DNA from: Erodium maritimum
Lineage: Eukaryota; Streptophyta; Magnoliopsida; Geraniales; Geraniaceae
Length of the DNA stretch: 64,000 nt
Direction: 5' to 3'
Assembly: GCA_963921825.1 (NCBI GenBank)
Contig: OY997593.1
Location: 64,464,039 to 64,528,038 of the forward strand
A program made the position numbers and the translations under genes. Under the pieces are notes generated by a model. The model did no database searches. It saw nothing but the letters and a program-made list of their open reading frames with translations, and was not told the DNA's origin. Shown one piece after another: positions 22,471 through 32,658 of the stretch (positions within the stretch are counted from its first letter, which is position 1; each line of letters opens with the position of its first letter).

Positions 22471-23690
22471 TCCTTGACCCTCCACACAGAATGCACCAAC
22501 CATTTTCAATTTTCTCTTCATCCTGTCAATTAATTCCTTCTTTCATTTCATCTCAAACAGGAACATCACCTCAGGTTTCTTGTGAGGTACAATCTCGGTC
22601 AGGAACTGTTTGCTCCAGGGGTTCCCAAGCCCCTAACAGTTCCAAGCTAGAATAATCATGGTGTCTGGCGGGGTTGTATCGCAACCCTCGCCAACACCGT
22701 CGACTGATCTCCCAATGAATCAGGAACAACGTTCTAATTTCCATTGTTTGATCGTCAAACACTCCCTTTCGTTTCCCCAAAACACTTGTGCTTTACTAAT
22801 ACTACCAGAATTTTTTCTTCGGAATCTCCTTCTGCTCTTCAAACTTCCTAACAAAGCAGAATGACCTCGAGCAACATCACTTCCTTGAGAAAAACTTATG
22901 GTGCGAGAAACTCTTGAGGATACCTCCTCGGGGATTTTATTGAGGTCCACCTGAAAATCATTTCTCATCTCGCCTTCCATGTTGTTGTGTGCACCTACCA
23001 TTTCACCATCACGGTCCATTGTACTAACACAATTCAGCTATGCATTGGCCACCTCCCGATCATTCCAACCCTTGTGCATCGAACTCTCCCACATAACCTC
23101 ATCCATGTTCTCCTCCTCTACATTCACCTCACGAGAGACTAGTTATCCAGTCAATGAAGAATGAGAAGACTTGTCCCTTCCTCCCAAACCACCACCTCCA
23201 TCCCATATGTGTTGTATCGGGTTTGGAGTCACGCTCGTATCATGTTGTTTCGAACCCTCAGTAGCACTGTCACCTAAATTACTCCAAACTGATGTGATGG
23301 AAAGAACGAACCCACCCTCTTCTTGGGTTCAACCCTCATAAATGTTCTGTATGGTAGGATCTCAGGTTTGTTACCCTTCTCAACATGTTCACACTCCGCC
23401 ACCGTGTGTGAGCAAGCCGACCACAGCAAAAACATAAGTACTGAATCAACTTGTATTTCAGCCAGACCCAAGTAGAAGTCATGTTCTCTCCCAACAGAAC
23501 TTTCACTCTCCATCTCAAAGGGTTGATTCACATCCCAACGGATCCGAATTCTGATGAAGCCCTCCCAAACTCTCCCCTCTTTGTTGGTCTCCACTTCCAA
23601 AAAATGAACGAGCTTATTCCCTACCAATTATCAATCCCATATTTACATGAAGGACAAATTCCTTATCAGTCACTCACATTTCTCACATAG
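22471..23690 (-). pseudogene. LINE ORF1 C-terminal part and ORF1-ORF2 spacer
   Basis: The minus strand at 23627-23274 encodes a DUF4283/zf-CCHC_4-like segment (VGNKLVHFLEVETNKEGRVW). A zinc knuckle in the style CFCCGRLAHT....C lies near 23420, split over two frames. These are typical of plant LINE ORF1 (gag-like RNA-binding protein). The ORF1 N-terminus is not seen beyond 23690, so the element is probably 5' truncated or interrupted there. Confidence 0.65.
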
Positions 23691-24153
23691 ATGATTATGT
23701 ACCCAACAAAAATCTTTATTATTGTCCAGTTAAGGACAATGTTGAATTGTGTCTAGATACAAAGTCATGTGTCTAGGTTAAGCCATATTACGGTACTAAG
23801 AAATACTCATGACAATTCCTATGTAATATTCTCACATTGGGTCGTCCAATACTATTTCACCAAATAATATCCATGATTTGACTTCATATCGCATATGCAT
23901 GATTAGTAAAACATGAGCATCAGTCAACATCATACTAGTCTTAGTATGTCGATAAGACTAAGGATCATTGGAACAATACTCCTTATACATTTAAGAATTT
24001 TACTATCAAGTCATATACTTGATGATCTTAGAAAGAGTGGATTATTCACGCAATTAATATTTAACAAAATAATAATAATAAAAAGTGTCAATGTATTAAT
24101 AAATGATAATGTCATACATGGTCAAGATTGTCCTAGGGGACAAAACTAACACG
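23691..24153. repeat. AT-rich unclassified repeat, possibly a Ty1/copia-type LTR fragment
   Basis: No coding frame of note. The wording of the sequence resembles copia-type LTRs I have seen, but I could not define TG...CA ends, a primer site or a target duplication, so this is a weak assignment. Confidence 0.3.
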
Positions 24154-24383
24154 TACTTCACACTAGTGGTCGGTAGCCACGTGTCGCCTCCAATGAACCG
24201 GGACACGATGTAATTGCATGCCTCTTTGATCTCGTTGAGGACATGAAACTGACCCACTTAACCCTCCCTCAAAGCCCAGCACCAAGCCCATGATTCTTGT
24301 ACTCGCCATAGAGTAACGTGTCCAGCGTGAAGTTCCCGTCCCACTCCAACCACCCCTCAGGCTAGATGACGCCACTTAGGTAC
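24154..24383 (-). pseudogene. Pectinesterase (PME) C-terminal fragment, frameshifted
   Basis: On the minus strand, successive frames give [20 protein letters not shown], then [15 protein letters not shown], and after a frame change NEIKEACNYIVSRFIGGDTW and LPTTSVKYV. This is the C-terminal end of plant pectin methylesterases (WL.W.G.FAL.TLYYGEY, GPGA, RV.W, F..G..WL). A stop follows GAGL and at least one frameshift is needed. The catalytic exon is absent, so this is a relic. It probably derives from a real paralogue elsewhere. Confidence 0.75.
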
Positions 24384-25149
24384 GATTGCACATGGACGGA
24401 TTTAGAGGGTTATAATGTATGTCATGGCATACCCTTTTCGAAAAACTTACATACAGTCATAGAATTTTCAATTACATTCGATTTGATATCTTATAAGACT
24501 AAATCGAAATTCGTATAAAAAATTTATGATCATTTTAAGATTTGTCTTGCACGCGATTTACATATAGTTTGTATGTGAGTGTAATTTCCAAATGATTGAT
24601 TCTATTGCCTAAATTATATTTTTGGATCCGGCCTTGTTTTTGATCATTTGTTTTCGACCCTTGTGTACTAAACTGCTTCTTGTATGGGTCCGTAAGTGTC
24701 GAACATAAGTACTCATTAATTTGGGCTAACCAATTAGAGCCCAATAAAAGCTCAGCCAACCCCAACTTCGACCATATCAATCCCTTGTCACGTTTCGAAA
24801 CCATTCCACAAATAACCACCTGGAAACTTTCCAAATGGTCAAATCCAAAGACTCAGTCCACACATAATCTCTATTTCTCCACCATTTAAATCTGAAAACT
24901 ATTTGGGGTTAAGCGAATAATCACAACAAATAAGAAATTACTACTAGATAAATATCTAGTCCAAATAAAACTAACTACTCGCCAACATAAGTTTAACAAC
25001 CCTAAACCGAATTACAAAAATATTAGAAGACTTCGTTGAAACCCTCAGCCCGCCGGCGCTGACGCGGCCCTATAGACAAAGACCAAGGACTTCGGCATCA
25101 TACTTTTCCTACTACGTATTAGTTAATTTAATTACGACTTTACCACCAC
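24384..25149. other. Intergenic region upstream of the NHL gene
   Basis: No gene or element end was recognised. The promoter of the gene at 25226 should lie in its right-hand part. Confidence 0.5.
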
Positions 25150-25150
25150 C

Positions 25151-25160
25151 ATATATATAA
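25151..25160 (+). promoter_or_regulatory. Putative TATA box of the LEA_2/NHL gene
   Basis: ATATATATAA lies 66 bases before the first likely start codon. Transcription would begin near 25185, which argues against using the in-frame ATG at 25187. Confidence 0.6.
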
Positions 25161-25225
25161 CCACAAACACAAACTGATACCGATTCTTGTTTCGTTCTCT
25201 CCACCTGTTATTGCAAACACCAAAC

Positions 25226-25915
25226 ATGATGAGGACGACGTCGGATCATGAAAACATGATAGAGATCCCGTTGGCGTCAAAAGGCCAAGCCAGGAGCGAT
25301 GAGCCGGAGACGATCAACTTCACTCCGTTCAAAACTCGGCACGAGGAGACCAGCAAGGTCTTCGTCTATGTCCTCGCCACAGTCGTTGCCGTCTTCGCCG
25401 TCTTGTTAATCTTCGCCCTCATCTTCCTACGCGCCTCCGCTCCGTCCGCCGAGATCACGTCCGTCTCCGCCAACACACTCCGGTACACGTCCTACGCCGT
25501 CAACACAACCTCCAACGCCACCACGTCGCTGCCGTCACTCAACGTCACTCTAACGGCGGCGGTCGCGGTGAAGAATTCCAACTTCGGACACTTCGATTAT
25601 GACATCAGTACCGCGTCGGTGTTTTTCGAAGGCACGGAGATAGGGAGAGGCGCGGTGGCGCGTGGGAGCGTCGGAGGCCGTGGGACGGCGAGGATGAACG
25701 TGACGGTGGATGTGAGATCGGGTCGGCAGGTGGAGAACAGTACGAGTTTTCGGAGCGGGATTGAATCGGGGGTTTTGAGGCTCACGAGTCATGGTGAGTT
25801 TAGAGGTAGGGTCCACTTGATCAATATTATAAAGAGGCATAAGATCTCCATCGTCAGCTGTAGCATGAATCTCAATTTGAGAAATCAAACGATCGAAGAA
25901 TTAGTGTGTAATTAA
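25226..25915 (+). CDS. LEA_2 / NDR1-HIN1-like (NHL) membrane protein
   Basis: This predicts an intronless 229-residue protein of the late embryogenesis abundant hydroxyproline-rich glycoprotein (LEA_2/NHL) family, similar in layout to the At1g64065 type. A short cytosolic N-terminus (about residues 1-44) precedes one membrane helix (about 45-68, VFVYVLATVVAVFAVLLIFA). The extracytoplasmic LEA_2 domain follows, with several Asn-X-Ser/Thr sites and the typical VAVKNSNFGHFDYD segment near residues 110-125. Family members sit in the plasma membrane or ER and are tied to stress and defence responses; the role here is not shown by sequence. The start was chosen from the tandem ATGs at 25226 and 25229. 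An in-frame ATG at 25187 lies too near the TATA box. Confidence 0.9.
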   Translation: MMRTTSDHENMIEIPLASKGQARSDEPETINFTPFKTRHEETSKVFVYVLATVVAVFAVLLIFALIFLRASAPSAEITSVSANTLRYTSYAVNTTSNATTSLPSLNVTLTAAVAVKNSNFGHFDYDISTASVFFEGTEIGRGAVARGSVGGRGTARMNVTVDVRSGRQVENSTSFRSGIESGVLRLTSHGEFRGRVHLINIIKRHKISIVSCSMNLNLRNQTIEELVCN

Positions 25916-26175
25916 TCATTTTTTTTTGTTAAATAAGAAGTCATTTTTTTACTTCTGGTTTCGGGTCGTGGAACAGTTTCATATCGGTTCGGACAATTTA
26001 GCTTAGATTTGTTCGGACAGTGAACATAGGAAGAAACGTCTCTAAACAAAGTTGTAAGAATATTTTAATTTTTGAACATATTTTTTTAATGGGTAGATTA
26101 CGTGTACTTCTTTTCTTTTTTTTGATAAAAGCTGCTAGGAGATTACATGTACTTCTGACTTCCCTCTTAAGCTTT
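25916..26175. other. 3' flank of the NHL gene
   Basis: AT-rich sequence with no further coding signal; it presumably holds the 3' UTR. Confidence 0.4.
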
Positions 26176-26490
26176 TTATTGATTATATTATATGATTAAG
26201 TGATTGAATTATTTGTATAGCAACTGCTTCACTCCATGATTTTTTGGAGTGACAAATGAAGGTTGAGACTCATCAAACAAGTTTGTGTAACTTTTAAAAT
26301 TTATGTACAAACGATCCATGAAAAGAGTAAATAATTAATACATGCAAAAGTTCTTTCATCATTAATGAACGGAATGATTAAAGAAGTGTGAAAACTATAA
26401 ATATGTGCAACAAAAACAAACCATACAATATTGATCTAAAAGTCAGTATTGATTATATTATATGATCAACTGATTGAATTATTTGTAGTA
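26176..26490. repeat. Pair of about 45-bp direct repeats flanking about 225 bp
   Basis: The block TATTGATTATATTATATGAT, then CTGATTGAATTATTTGTA (or a near copy), occurs at about 26177-26222 and again at about 26448-26490. They differ by a few bases. The intervening segment shows no element ends, so it may be a simple local duplication. Confidence 0.7.
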
Positions 26491-27573
26491 GAAAGATGTA
26501 TTATGCTTTTTACTCAACAACGGCGTTTGTTATGATCGGTCTTTTTTGGGGAGAAGACGGCATTTCGTGCCTTCTCGCCTCCCCATGTAGAGATTGTGGT
26601 GTTCTCAGCCTCTTCTTCGTCTCTGACAAAAAAGACGATGAAACGAGGTCTGTTCGTAAGACCTCGGTGTGGATCCCTCACAGAACGGGTGGGGGAGTGG
26701 GGATTAGTCCTCAGCCTAGGGCGACTAGTGTGTTGGCGGCGGGTGCAACGACACTAGTGCCGATTCCGAACCCTAGGGTCCCAAACTCCTCAACCCCATT
26801 GGTCGGGGATGAGATCTTGTACAAACAGACTAAAGGCTTGGATGAGCTCCGATGGGCGATGACAGAAGCCTTGCGGATGGGCGGACGGATGGAGGTGGTA
26901 GCCCTCCGGTGATGGATGCGATTGATTTGAGGACGGAAGGAAACTAAGTTGGATCTGATGGTTAGTACGGAACTCCAAAAGGAGGTTTGGCGGGTACTTG
27001 GCATAGGATGTCCAGTGTTTTATATCGGTGGGGTGTCGGGAGAGTCGAACCAAGGTTGACGGTGGCGTGGGGAGGCAAACATTCTCGCCTCATTAATGAG
27101 GAGCGACGGGAACAGTGAGGGGTTTGTGGGTGTCACCGCCGCACTGATCACAGAGGTTCCACCAAGTCCCGGAACAGTGCTCCTCTACCATCTCAGAAGC
27201 CAACAATCTCGCATTGTTGTAACCCTCTTCTATCATACGATAGAGGAGGACGCACGTTGGATTCTTAGGAGAGTACTTAGTTCGCCACGACGCCATTCTT
27301 ATTCCGAAAATGGGTCTTCTTTGTCCTAGCTCATCATCGTTAGTCGTTGTACCGTTTTCCTTGGTAGTTATAACAATATCCCCCTGTCGGTATTTTTGGA
27401 ACACTTCGGTCAATGAGCATGTTTTTCGTTTTTTTATTTCGTCCCAAGTTGTTTGGACTTTCCAATCATGTAGTTACATTTTCGATTGGACTTTATTTTT
27501 CCTGTTTGACCTAATTTGATTTAGTGCCTTTTGACGTTTATTGCTATTAATATATATTTCTCGTTCAAAAAAA
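26491..27573 (+). mobile_element. LINE-like non-autonomous retroposon
   Basis: A GC-rich body, then T-rich sequence, ends in ATATATTTCTCGTTC plus A7 (27567-27573), the same 3' style as other retroposons here. It shares GGTTCCACCAAGT with the element at 5742-7302. The open frame at 26496-26912 has no known domain. Its 5' boundary is not certain and no target duplication was confirmed. Confidence 0.4.
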
Positions 27574-27925
27574 TGTGCATCGCGTAGGTTTAAATTTCCC
27601 CACTTTGCATTCCGTATTTTCTAACATACGTACTTTAATTAGTTCCATTTAAGCGATATGGATCTTCAATGCAATCTAACATTTTGTCTCACATATCAAA
27701 CCTTAGTTTTATACAATTTTCCTTCTATTTTTAAAGTAAAACTCTCATCACACAAATTTCTGATGCCCTTCGCTATTTCGACATATTTGTTTTAGTCTCT
27801 TTTTTTATAGCAAGAGTGTCATTCTATTCCATAAAAGAGTCAATACATGTTTCAAACCCTAGAGGGTAAACAGAGAAACCTTGTACCTACTATCACGTCA
27901 ACGACGTGTTGATGATGTGCCTTAG
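27574..27925. other. Intergenic stretch, possible minus-strand LINE 3' end at 27800-27925
   Basis: A T-rich tract near 27800 followed by AAGAGTGTCATTCTATTCCA resembles the reversed 3' ends of LINE copies in the window. The evidence is weak, and nothing else was seen. Confidence 0.3.
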
Positions 27926-28816
27926 TGTAAGAACTGCCCCCGGTCGAACCGGTGGTTTTTGGCGAAAGTTGACTTTCCGCTGGAAAAGTCAATTGATGAC
28001 TCCGGGAGCCATTCGGGACCTTTCCGAGACCCAAAAAGCTTAGTCGTCGTTACGGTTAGCTTAGTTGGGTCGTTTCCTTTCAAACGGTTGTATTTGTGAA
28101 AAAGTCAACCCGGGGTTAAATTCGGTCAAATCAAGGAACTTAAGGATTTAATTTATTGTGCTGGATTTTATTAAGAATGGAAGTGGACCCCACATGGACA
28201 CTTGTCCATGGTGGCTTGGAGGAGAAGAAATGGGTCTAGAAAGACCCATTTACCCTTTGTTGGACCAAAGTAGATGAAGGAAGCTGAAGGGCAAACTAGA
28301 CTTTTCTCACCTAGGTTTTAAGGCACCAATTGAAGGCATTTCAGCCCATTTCCCTTGTGGTGGCCAAAATTTAGAAAGAGATAGAGAGAGAAAGTGAGGC
28401 TTGAAGCTTGAAGAAGAAGAAAGGAGAGAAAGGAAGAACCTTGCCTTGATTTTCTTCTTAAATCACCTCAAAAACACTAGTTTCTTCTTCTATTCTCCAT
28501 TTCTAAGGTAAATTTTCAAACTAATCTCGTTTTTGTTGAAGTTGTATTGTGGGTTTGGGTAGAAAAATGCATGAACTAGATGGGTTTCCATGGAATTGGA
28601 GTTTTTGAGGTTCAAGTGGATGATAGGTGGAGAAAAGTAGATTTGATTGATGAAATCTCTTGGATTTATATGGTTTTGATGAAACCCAATTGATTATTGA
28701 AGTATTGAGGTTTTTGGGACTGATTTGGAGATTTTTGATAGATAAAAATGGAGTTTTTGGGGGTTTGATTTCGTGGAGAAGAAGCTGGAGGAAGAAGAAG
28801 GGCGGAGCTGTCAGAC

Positions 28817-28947
28817 CCATCACGGATCCGTGACGGGTACCGTGACGGCACACGTCACGGTTCCGTGACGTCACCCGTGACGGGGAACCTCACGCATCCG
28901 TGACCCGAACCGTCACGGAGTCCGTCAAGGCTCCGTGACCCGAACCG
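28817..28947. repeat. GC-rich palindromic repeat cluster (CCGTGACG type) in the LTR
   Basis: About a dozen copies of CCGTGACG and its complement CGTCACGG occur in about 130 bases, many able to pair with each other. The cluster starts 891 bases into the LTR. The related LTRs have different GC-rich palindromic clusters at the same place (about 41650-41750 and 57817-57990). Confidence 0.85.
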
Positions 28948-30527
28948 TGGTAGATCAGATTTGGGCCTTTTGGGCCCATTTTGGTGTTTTTCGAGTAATT
29001 GGGAAGGTTATCTATAACCGAGCCTTTTGGGGTTAATTGGGAATGTTTTCCTCTTTAAACCACTCTTGAATTACTCTTAATTCTCGTATTAATTTATGAT
29101 CTTAAACTTTGGACCCGAGCTCGGTGAAGGAGGCTACTAGGCGTCTTGAAGTGACTAAGCGTTTGGATAGCGATCGAGGTTGGGGAAAGTAGCGAATACA
29201 GGTTTAATTGCGGAAAGTTACTAGTATGCATATAGGTTGCGAATACTCGATATAGTTGTTAGAATTGCATGTAGGATGTGAGGAACGAGTGAAATGAGGG
29301 ATAGCTTGCGAGCCATGTCGTGTCGTAAGTTTGGGAATTGTCGTGTTGTAGAAATGCATGTGGGCCATGTCGAGCCCTTAGGATTGTGTGTTGGTTGTGG
29401 TGATATGATTGATGACTTATGATGCTTTATATGTGGTTTGTCCGTTGCTAGATTGAGGATCATGTTATGGCATGCTCGGTGTGAGATGTTGGTATGTTAT
29501 GTCAAGTGTGATATGTTTGGTATGACGTGAACCGATGCTTTGTGATATGATCGGGTGAGTGATAGACCGATGTGATGTATTCGGTAAGATTGTTTGGTTG
29601 GTATGCTGTTAGTTGAACTATGACATTATGATGTGTTGAGACTCTCTTGAGTATGTTCCAAGGCGAGGTATACCGGTGTGATACCTATATCAAGGGAGGT
29701 TCCGGTGTAGTGTATCTAGGCCGAGAATGTGTCCCACGTATGCGGGCCTCCGAGTTGAGGTTCCGGTATGATACCTACATCGAGGGGGTATGCCGGTGTA
29801 GGGTATCCAGGCCGAGGATGGTGTGATTCGTGCCCCGATGCTGTGTGGTCCGGGAAGACATCGAGGTCGATGTTGTGTGGTTCGGCATGATGTATTGTGA
29901 CTTATACCCCGATGATGTGTGGTCCGGGAAAATATCTAGACCGATGTTGTGTGGTCCGGTACGATATGGTTGAGTTGGGTTGTGGAAGCCGGTGACGTTG
30001 GGGACTGTTGTATGGGACGTGTGGTTGTTCTACTGTGTGTTGTTGCTTGATGATTGGTTATGTGAGATGATTAAGTGCGGTTATAGTCATGTGAATATGG
30101 TTTGTGGTTACGTGATTCCTTTGGATGTCGTTAGTTGATGTGTCTTTCTAGTATGCCCTAATTGGATGGTTACTCGTGGTGGTGAGCGGATAACTCATCA
30201 CCTTAACTACTTTTTCCTACTGAGCGAAAGCTCACCCCTCTATCTTATTGTTCTACAGGTTTTGAGCGGGATATGGTCTAGCGTGATTCTTGGAGCTTGG
30301 GAGCTAGCGAGGGTCTTAGGCTAGTATAGTCTAGAGACGTACTTTCTATTTCGCACTAAACATCTTATTTACTTGTTTCCGAATTGTTGACTCGCATTGT
30401 CAGAATTTTGAATTATGGATTTTAAACTGTCAGTTTGGGAGTTTATTTCTTTTAAATTGCTTTTATCATTTATTATTTTAGTTCACGTCTCGAGTCCGGT
30501 CAAAACTGGATTTGGGGCGTGAAAATT

Positions 30528-30540
30528 TGGTATCAGAGCC
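30528..30540 (+). other. Primer-binding site for initiator tRNA-Met
   Basis: TGGTATCAGAGCC, two bases after the LTR end, matches the complement of the 3' end of plant initiator tRNA-Met, the usual minus-strand primer of many plant LTR elements. Confidence 0.88.
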
Positions 30541-31379
30541 TGGTTTTTCAAAAACTTCGGACCGTACGTCAATTAGGTGGGTAGAGTTAAGTCGTTAGGT
30601 TTCGGTGCGTCGGTTACGCAAGTCGGAAATGTCCTACGCGTAGAAACGAGACGTAGAGAGTCTCAGGTTAGTGAAATGTCAGGTATAGGCACCGTGTACT
30701 TGTAGTGAACCATTATGGTTGGTGTCACTGATTGAGTTATTTGATTGCCGAGTGTTGACGTGGCCGGGTGGTAATAGTGTAATTACCGGGACGCGAGGTG
30801 TATAGTTGCGATGACTTGATGTGTGCTATGACTGTGTTGAATGCTTTGTGCAGGTTGTAAATTGGATGTCCCGCGTAAGCGGATGGTTAGTGTAATTTAC
30901 AAACGGGTCATGCCCAAATTTCTGCAAAACTGAAATGTTTGTATCATCACGATTCGACTATAGGGGCCACTGTAGTCGAACGTGACGGAGGGATGTCAAG
31001 TGTTTATAACGTAATTCGGGGACGCCTGAACCGGGTTGTAACGACACGATGTCGACATGAATGTTATGTTAGAAAGAGGACGTGTTAAGAAATTGAAATT
31101 AAGTTGATGTTTGTTTATTTTGGAATTGTTGTGTGGTATGAATTGTGAACTGAGTGACTTGTGTTTGAAATTGCTGACTGGTGTGGTTGACTTGTGTGAC
31201 GCACAAATGTGCGGGTCTCTATGGTTGTGTAAAACTTGTATGACTATACTATACTAAGTATATTTTAGTTCGAGTGCGACTTTTATGAAATGTGTGTGAA
31301 CGCTAGTGATTTAAGCGCGTCGGTTTTTACGAAGTTAAGAAACTGAACATGTGCGTTATCCGTGCAGCGGATATACGAC

Positions 31380-32320
31380 ATGGCGCCTACCTATGTCCCC
31401 CGAGGTACTAGGAGACGGTCAGTTGGAGGCCGAGGGCAGCCACCTGTCATTGAGTCGGCAGGGGCGACGAGCGCCCAAGGTACATCCACTGAGGGGCATG
31501 AGAGAGCTGATGCTGGACCATCGGGATTTTCGCCCAGAGTTTCGCCTGTCACAGAGCCGACCCAGGCGGCAGCCCTGGAGGAGTTGACTCGCACAGTTCA
31601 GGACTTAGCGGTGATCATCGCCCAGAGAGAGGCTACGGCCCAGGCACCGGAGACCGTACCTGTTGCCACTGCAGCCGCCACCGTGAGGCCTAGCCAGGTC
31701 GACAGCTACACCGCTGAGAGACTTTCGCAGGCTGGGCACACCTGTCTTTTCCGAGGAGCCAGACCCCGAGGCAGCCGAGCGATGGCTGGAGCGGATTACC
31801 TGCAACCTTGATACGTCGGGGATACTAGATGGTGGCATGAGAGTATCTTTCACAGCATTCCAGTTGGAGGGAGGTGCATACCATTGGTGGCAGCGCGAGC
31901 AGGCGGCAGTCGGGGATGACTTTCAGCTGTTCGGACAGCGGTTCCTGAAGCAGTATTTCCCGCAGTTAGCACAGGAGGACCGACATCAGCAGTTCCTGGA
32001 ACTGCGTCAGGAGGGGATGACAGTATCTGAGTACGAGGCGAGGTTCACCTCCTAGTCCCGATTTGCCCCGGAGATGGGGTAGACCGAGGCTCACCGCTGC
32101 AGACGGTTTGAGGGAGGGCTTCGCCCTGCGATTGTGGATCGGGTCGCCGTTCTGAGGACCCAGGTGTACTCGAACCTAGTGGATCAGGCACTGACAGTGG
32201 AGCGACACTTCCGTGAGACAGCCAGAGTCCGGGAGAGCAGGCCGAGACCGAGCGGGTTCTTGAGGCCGTATGAGGCCCGCGATCCGAGGAGACAGATGAC
32301 CTCAAGATCTGTATGAGACA
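31380..32320 (+). pseudogene. Ty3/gypsy gag remnant (Retrotrans_gag domain)
   Basis: A frame opens at ATG 31380 and stays open until a frameshift near 31730. The continuing frame then shows the capsid-domain pattern: FQLEGGAYHWWQ, FLKQYFPQ and QEGMTVSEYEARF at 31837-32050. A TAG stop at 32053-32055 and another near 32080 interrupt it just before a conserved FAPE segment. No CCHC zinc knuckle is visible. This is an old, inactive copy. Confidence 0.85.
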
Positions 32321-32658
32321 GAGGCGGTCGATCCTTGTCCCGAGGAAAGCGAAGGCCTCGACATGGGGACAGGAGTGGAAGGAAATGCCGACCAGGTTAG
32401 CGGAGAAGACCACTCTGCTGATGCAGCCGGAGAACTCCACATGGGAGAGGCGGTGGGGGGAGGGGCCAGTGCCATGGTTAGGGTTTCGGTCTCGACAGAG
32501 CGAGGAGAGTGTCTCGACAGTAGCGAGCAGAATTATTATATTTTCAGTTTATTTGTTTTAGTCTAATTATTATAGCCATCTAAGTATCTACTCTTATTTC
32601 CAAACACTATAATCCAAATACTTCAAGTATCTCTTTCTCATCAAGTGATTGAATCTTT

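Larger units (their letters stand above)
8320..23690 (-). mobile_element. Decayed L1-type LINE, split by several nested insertions
   Basis: A single LINE on the minus strand accounts for protein fragments spread over 15.4 kb. In element order these are an ORF1 zinc knuckle, endonuclease, reverse transcriptase, thumb region, zf-RVT zinc finger, RNase H and a terminal A run (T9 at 8320-8328 on the plus strand). Net LINE length after removing inserts is about 5.3 kb, close to a full plant LINE but probably 5' truncated near 23690. Inserted elements are 9397-10330 (tentative, carrying the hAT MITE), 10401-12460, 12995-14854 and 16044-21494. Three of these interrupt ORF2 at points where removing the insert plus one target copy restores the frame. 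Treating the pieces at 8320-9396 and at 10330 and beyond as one LINE is inference. Confidence 0.75.
27926..32540 (+). mobile_element. Truncated Ty3/gypsy-type LTR element: 5' LTR, primer site, decayed gag
   Basis: A 2599-bp LTR (27926-30524) starts TGTAAGAACTGCCCCC and ends GGATTTGGGGCGTGAAAA. A primer-binding site and leader follow, then a decayed gag, with element-like sequence stopping near 32540. No protease, reverse transcriptase, integrase or second LTR follows, so the 3' two-thirds is missing. The leader block after the primer site is nearly the same as in the nested element at 43390, showing that the two elements are related. Confidence 0.82.

Noticed and set aside
25187-25225. Upstream in-frame start for the NHL protein
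   Set aside because: It lies only about 30 bases after the TATA box, at or before the likely transcription start; the tandem ATGs at 25226 and 25229 fit better.
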